Source of the DNA: an uncultured Ectothiorhodospiraceae bacterium
Lineage (GTDB): Bacteria > Pseudomonadota > Gammaproteobacteria > UBA9214
DNA: 9,664 nt
Direction of reading: 5' to 3'
Assembly: GCA_947258945.1 (NCBI GenBank)
Contig: CAMYKJ010000132.1
Location: 1-9,664, forward strand
Below the pieces are notes generated by a model that did no database searches, was not told where the DNA came from, and saw only the letters and a program-made list of their open reading frames with translations. Position 1 is the stretch's first letter, and the number at the start of each line of letters is the position of its first letter. The translations under genes and the position numbers were made by a program. Of the stretch, positions 6,099 to 9,664 are shown in pieces.

Positions 6099-7033
6099 TC
6101 AGAGCGGGACGTTGACGTCAGACAGGATGCGCGCAATGGAGCGATAATCGATTTTCCCCCAGTCGAGGTCACGTTTTTCCCTGGCGGTGGTCAGAACCAG
6201 TTCGCCAAGAATTTCCAGGCTGCCAATCATGCCGCTCATGCGCGGTGAATGCCCCAGCTGCTTGTCGCGGGGGACGAAATAGACCTGCAGCAGTTCGCCG
6301 GAACCGTCCGTCATGGCGAAGATATTGCCAGACAGATTCGGGCGCGTCTCGAGGTTCGCCCGCATCCAGTTATTGATCCAGGCTGCGGCGCGTGCAATGA
6401 CCTCCTGCCGGTTATCGCCGGACCAGCGCATGGCGCTGACCGGGTATTCCACGACCTCGGCTACCAGATCGGCCACCTGGTGAACCGGTGCGAGTTCGAG
6501 CGGGAAACGATCGCCGCCATTGCGACGCATGAAGAACTGGTAGTGGAAATGAGCGGGTACCGAGGTGCCGGCCCCGTCACCGTTGTAAAAGCCGACGTAA
6601 CCCGGCAGGCGCTGTGCCATGGTGGCCAGGTTGGCATCAGGATTGTGAAGGGCATGCCATTCAGGTCGATGGCGTAGCCCATCTCAATCCCGCGATGCTG
6701 CCACTCGATATTGCCGCTGCACAGGAAACAGCCTTCGTTCACCACATCGTTGCGTTCGGGCGGCAGGGCATTGACATGAATCTTCAGGCGATTCACACGG
6801 GCCGGGTTGTACTGTACCGAGAGGAATCGCTCCGGGTGGTCCGGATGGGGAAAATCGAAATACTGCACGGCATACAGGTCATCGCGGATGAAACCCGTAT
6901 CGAGCTGGTGTTCCCGCAGGCGTTCGACCACGTTAAGCAGGTTGGTGTCGCACTGCTCGATCGCCTTCAGTTCGCGATTGAGCAAATCCCACTCGGCCGG
7001 GTAGTTGCGTCTGTCTGTGCTTTTCTTGTGCAT
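6099..7033 (-). pseudogene. GalT/HIT-branch nucleotidyltransferase-like protein, frameshifted
   Basis: The N-terminal frame (7033 to about 6640) carries CFLC (C102, C105), resembling the zinc Cys pair of GalT-type proteins, then GIEMGYAIDLNGMPFTIL. The C-terminal frame (about 6645 to 6099) carries LPGYVGFYNGDGAGTSVPAH and then FHYQFF. The HFHYQ (6551-6537) is the H-x-H-x-Q active-site motif of the GalT, Ap4A phosphorylase and GDP-galactose phosphorylase branch, so the family reaction is nucleotidyl transfer through a His-nucleotide intermediate. The closest family I can name is DUF4922/VTC2-like. The two frames meet at 6618-6650. From memory, relatives have roughly 15-20 more residues between CxxC and HxHxQ, including a segment with a conserved His and Gln. 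This suggests an out-of-frame small deletion rather than a single-base error. The untouched N-terminal frame ends at 6461. The ATG at 7033 has no clear ribosome site. It is divergent from the kinase. Confidence 0.75.
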
Positions 7034-7190
7034 GGATGCCGAATTCCGGTGCCAGTCTGCCTGGTTGCCCGATCCTGCCGGATTGATGGATAGCCATCAC
7101 AATGGCCCGGCTATGCTAGACTCTCCATTTGGAAACTATCGGACAAACAGCGGAATTCTATAGGATTCTCCGCCGGAAAGTGAGGAAATT

Positions 7191-7835
7191 ATGCTGGGCG
7201 ATACGATTGTCATAGAGGAACACCACCACCGGGCCGCAATCTCTGTTGCCGCCAGGCTCCTGCCAGCCATCCAGTCATTCGATGGCAAGTATACGCTGAC
7301 GGTCGCCGGCGAGTCCGGGGCCGGAAAATCCGAGATCGCCGTTGCGATCGCCAGGCATCTGGAGGTCGCCGAAATCCCCTGCCTGATCCTTCAGCAGGAT
7401 GATTATTTCCTGCATCCGCCAAAGACCAACGACCTCACCCGGCGCAATGACATCAGCTGGGCAGGGCCACAGGAGGTTCGGCTGGACCTGATGAGCGCGC
7501 ACCTGGAGGCCTTTATCGACAACGAACCCGCTATTGAAAAGCCGCTGGTGATCTACGAGGAGGACCGGATCGATACCGAGATCCTGGACATGAAGGATGC
7601 CAGGGTAGCCATCGCAGAGGGAACCTATACCAGCAAGCTCGATCATGTCGAGTCGCGCGTGTTCATCGACCGCGATTACCGCGACACGCGCAAGCACCGC
7701 GAACGCCGCAACCGCGATGCCTCCGAGCTGGATGATTTCATCGACCGGGTGCTCGTCATCGAGCACGAAATCATTTCCGCCGACAGGGAACGTGCCGATA
7801 TCATCATCAACCGTGACTACAGCATAGCCGGCTGA
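7191..7835 (+). CDS. Uridine kinase-like P-loop kinase
   Basis: A 214-aa cytoplasmic P-loop kinase of the uridine kinase/phosphoribulokinase type. Walker A is GESGAGKS (40-47, K46). The substrate-side acidic block is LQQDDYFLHPPKTND (67-81) with D70/D71, matching the QDDYF-type motif of uridine kinases. The Arg-rich segment FIDRDYRDTRKHRERRNRD (about 161-179) resembles the lid region. The gene is intact, starting at ATG 7191 with GAGGAA at 7182-7187. The glycosyltransferase gene starts 6 nt after its stop, so the two are an operon. The substrate is probably not uridine for salvage: position beside a sugar-nucleotide-type transferase and a glycosyltransferase suggests a sugar, sugar phosphate or nucleoside in that pathway (inference). 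An extended -10 (TGC then TAGACT, 7114-7122) is a weak promoter candidate. Confidence 0.85.
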   Translation: MLGDTIVIEEHHHRAAISVAARLLPAIQSFDGKYTLTVAGESGAGKSEIAVAIARHLEVAEIPCLILQQDDYFLHPPKTNDLTRRNDISWAGPQEVRLDLMSAHLEAFIDNEPAIEKPLVIYEEDRIDTEILDMKDARVAIAEGTYTSKLDHVESRVFIDRDYRDTRKHRERRNRDASELDDFIDRVLVIEHEIISADRERADIIINRDYSIAG

Positions 7836-7841
7836 AGACAC

Positions 7842-9126
7842 GTGCATATCGCCTTCCTGAATCCGCAGGGTAATTTCGACCGTGCCGATTCCTGTCTAAC
7901 CGAGCACCCGGATTTCGGTGGCCAGCTCGTTTACGTCAAGGAGGTCTGCATGGCACTGGCTGCCAGGGGTGTTCGCGTCGATATCGTCACGCGGCGCCGA
8001 CAATATCATTGCCTTCTACGGCGACGGGCTGCCGGCTGCCTTCACCGCCCACTATGCCGATGCCGGCTATTCTGCGGCCCTGCTGAAAAAGGTGACCGGG
8101 CGGGGTTACACATTCACAGGGCATTCACTGGGTGCCCAGAAGCTCGACAAGCTGGGCATGTCGCCGGATAACGCGGATGCCATGGAAGCGGAATACTGTT
8201 TCTCGCAGCGCATCGCGGCAGAGCGGCTCGGCATGGCTGCTGCATTCCGTGTCATCACCTCAACGCGCCAGGAGCGCTACGATCAGTACAGCCATCCGCT
8301 TTACCAGGACGCCATCGACGTCGAGGACGATGCCCGGTTTGCCGTGATACCGCCCGGCGTCAACGGCCAGGTTTTCACAACGCAGGCCGGTCCGCTGGAT
8401 GCCGCGACCCACGCCGCCCTGCAGCAGCAGGTCGGCGATGGTGATGAACCGTACATCATCGCCTCCAGCCGGCTGGACGAGAAAAAGAACATCCTTGGCA
8501 TTACGCGCGCCTATGCCGAATCGAAGGCGCTGCAGGACGCCGCCAGGCTGGCGATCTTCATCCGCGGGGTCAGGGATCCGTTTGCCGACATTTCCACCCT
8601 GTCGGCCGGTGAACAGGCCGTGCTGCAGCCGATCCTGGACAGCATCAGCGCGGCCGGCCTGCGTGAGCGCGTTGCTTTCATCGACATTCGTTCACAACAG
8701 GCACTGGCATCCGCCTATCGCTTTTTTGCCGCTCGCGGCTCGGTGTTCACCCTGACGGCGTTTTACGAGCCGTTCGGCCTGGCACCGATCGAGGCGGCGG
8801 CCTGTGGACTGGCCGTGACGGCGACCCGCAACGGCGGCCCGTCGGAAATTTTCGAGGATGGTTCAGGCATCCTGGTCGATCCGTTCGATACCGTCGATAT
8901 CGCACGCGGCCTGCAGGCATGCCTGGCCCGGCAGGCGGAACTGGCGCAACGCGGGATCGAGCGCGTGCGCTCGACCTATACCTGGGGCAGGACCGCGGCC
9001 CGTTATCTGGAGACGATCGAGCAGGGCATCGCGGCCGGGGATTCGAATGTGTCGCTCGAGATCCCGCAGCTGGACAACCGTAAGCGGATCAATCAGTACC
9101 TGGAACGTGACGCCGCACAGGCATGA
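7842..9126 (+). pseudogene. Sucrose-phosphate-synthase-like GT4 glycosyltransferase with internal out-of-frame deletion
   Basis: A retaining GT-B glycosyltransferase. The N-terminus, from GTG at 7842, reads MHIAFLNPQGNFDR and then TEHPDFGGQLVYVKEVCMAL, closely like bacterial sucrose-phosphate synthase and mannosylfructose-phosphate synthase relatives. It breaks after VDIVTRR (near 7994). A different frame then begins with ADNIIAFYGDGLPAAF and runs intact to the stop at 9124-9126. It includes FTGHSLGAQKLDKLG, ASSRLDEKKNI and the catalytic E-x7-E (EPFGLAPIE, Glu codons at 8767 and 8791). Joined, the parts give about 428 residues. As I remember the family, about 50-60 residues belong between them, including the end of the second Rossmann strand and a segment before the LWP-type motif. 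One event thus removed sequence and shifted the frame. The first frame stops at 8171. It cannot be a working enzyme as written unless the assembly is wrong. Confidence 0.82.
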
Positions 9127-9129
9127 TCA
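9124..9129. other. Shared palindromic stop site TGATCA
   Basis: The TGA of the plus-strand glycosyltransferase (9124-9126) and the TGA of the minus-strand glgC (9129-9127) abut with no base between them. Together they form the palindrome TGATCA. No terminator can lie between the genes, so transcripts from each side must run into the other gene. Confidence 0.95.
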
Positions 9130-9664
9130 TATCAGCGAGTGGTCTATTTCGCCTGTCGGTATGTATCTGTGTTCCTGCCCGAGCATGTCGCGATTGACCA
9201 CGACCACGCCACCGGGCGTGCGATGAAAGCGCCGGGCGTCTTCTTCCGGATCCTCGCCAATCACCGTGCCGGCCGGTATATGGCAGCCGTTATCCAGCAA
9301 TACACGCTTGAGCCTGACATTGTCCTCGATGCGACTGTCGGGCAGGGCCAGCACGTCTTTCAGCACGCAGTTTGCACCCACGTGGACATTGGAAAACAGC
9401 ATTGAGTTTTCCAGGTGAGACTGGTTGATCACGCAACCGCCACTCACCATCGAGGTACCCATATCCGAGCAGCCGGTCGCCGAGGCGATGAATTTTGCAG
9501 GCGGTAACTGCTCCTGGTAAGTGCGAATACGCCAGTCCATACCATACAGGTCAAGGGCCGGCTCTGGCTGCAGTACCTCCATGTTTGCCTGGAAATAGGC
9601 ATCCAGGGTACCGACATCCCGCCAGTAGGCCTTGCACTCGAGTACCTGCTGGTCGAACGGGTAG
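9127..9664 (-). CDS. glgC: Glucose-1-phosphate adenylyltransferase (ADP-glucose pyrophosphorylase), C-terminal part
   Basis: Partial: the last 178 residues, with the 5' part beyond the right edge. The enzyme makes ADP-glucose and PPi from ATP and glucose 1-phosphate, the committed step to glycogen and, in some bacteria, the donor for sucrose synthesis. The visible piece begins with the end of the catalytic domain, AYWRDVGTLDAYFQANMEVL, a GlgC hallmark, and IRTYQEQLPPAKF. It continues as the left-handed beta-helix domain with hexapeptide-like repeats (SDMGTSMVSGGCVI, SMLFSNVHVGANC, RIEDNVRLKRVLLDNGCHIP, AGTVIG), and ends GGVVVVNRDMLGQEHRY. The frame is open to the edge with no lesion. It converges on the glycosyltransferase gene. 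Confidence 0.93.
   Translation of the reverse strand, partial: YPFDQQVLECKAYWRDVGTLDAYFQANMEVLQPEPALDLYGMDWRIRTYQEQLPPAKFIASATGCSDMGTSMVSGGCVINQSHLENSMLFSNVHVGANCVLKDVLALPDSRIEDNVRLKRVLLDNGCHIPAGTVIGEDPEEDARRFHRTPGGVVVVNRDMLGQEHRYIPTGEIDHSLI

Noticed and set aside
7918..7992. Apparent N-terminus MASSFTSRRS for the main glycosyltransferase frame
   Set aside because: This stretch is the out-of-frame reading of the true N-terminal region (GGQLVYVKEV); the frame becomes real only after about 7993.

Overview
The window is GC-rich, tightly packed bacterial DNA, with genes on both strands. The protein types, the perfect FNR/ANR-type operator and the general style suggest a gammaproteobacterium, but nothing here fixes the genus. 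There is no CRISPR array, tRNA, rRNA, insertion sequence or phage gene that I can see.

Left part (1-2424). An exported dienelactone-hydrolase-family enzyme (minus) stands divergently from a polyphosphate kinase 2 gene (plus). The ppk2 unit is the best resolved in the window. It has a perfect TTGAT-N4-ATCAA box, a -10 element placed for class II FNR activation, ppk2, a translationally coupled 71-aa ORF, and a strong intrinsic terminator. ppk2 carries a recent in-frame 48-bp tandem duplication near its 3' end.

Middle (2422-5402). A small exported two-EF-hand protein (minus) is followed by a 291-bp non-coding gap with hairpins. Next come a six-helix membrane hybrid histidine kinase (minus, non-ATG start) and a divergent small cupin (plus).

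Right part (5544-9664). This looks like a sugar-nucleotide or storage-carbohydrate locus. An exported DsrE-like protein and a GalT/HIT-branch nucleotidyltransferase-like protein lie on the minus strand. Divergent from them are a uridine-kinase-like P-loop kinase and a sucrose-phosphate-synthase-like glycosyltransferase on the plus strand. The 3' end of glgC (ADP-glucose pyrophosphorylase) converges on the glycosyltransferase, with the two stop codons sharing one TGATCA palindrome. Three of these genes are broken: DsrE by a one-base frameshift, and the GalT-like and glycosyltransferase genes by apparent out-of-frame internal deletions. The kinase between them and the visible part of glgC are intact. 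The locus is therefore either decaying in this lineage or damaged in assembly.

Possible theme (inference): energy and carbon reserves, namely polyphosphate (PPK2, probably under oxygen control) and ADP-glucose/sucrose-type sugars. The GalT-like/kinase/glycosyltransferase group is the most likely candidate for an incompletely described pathway.
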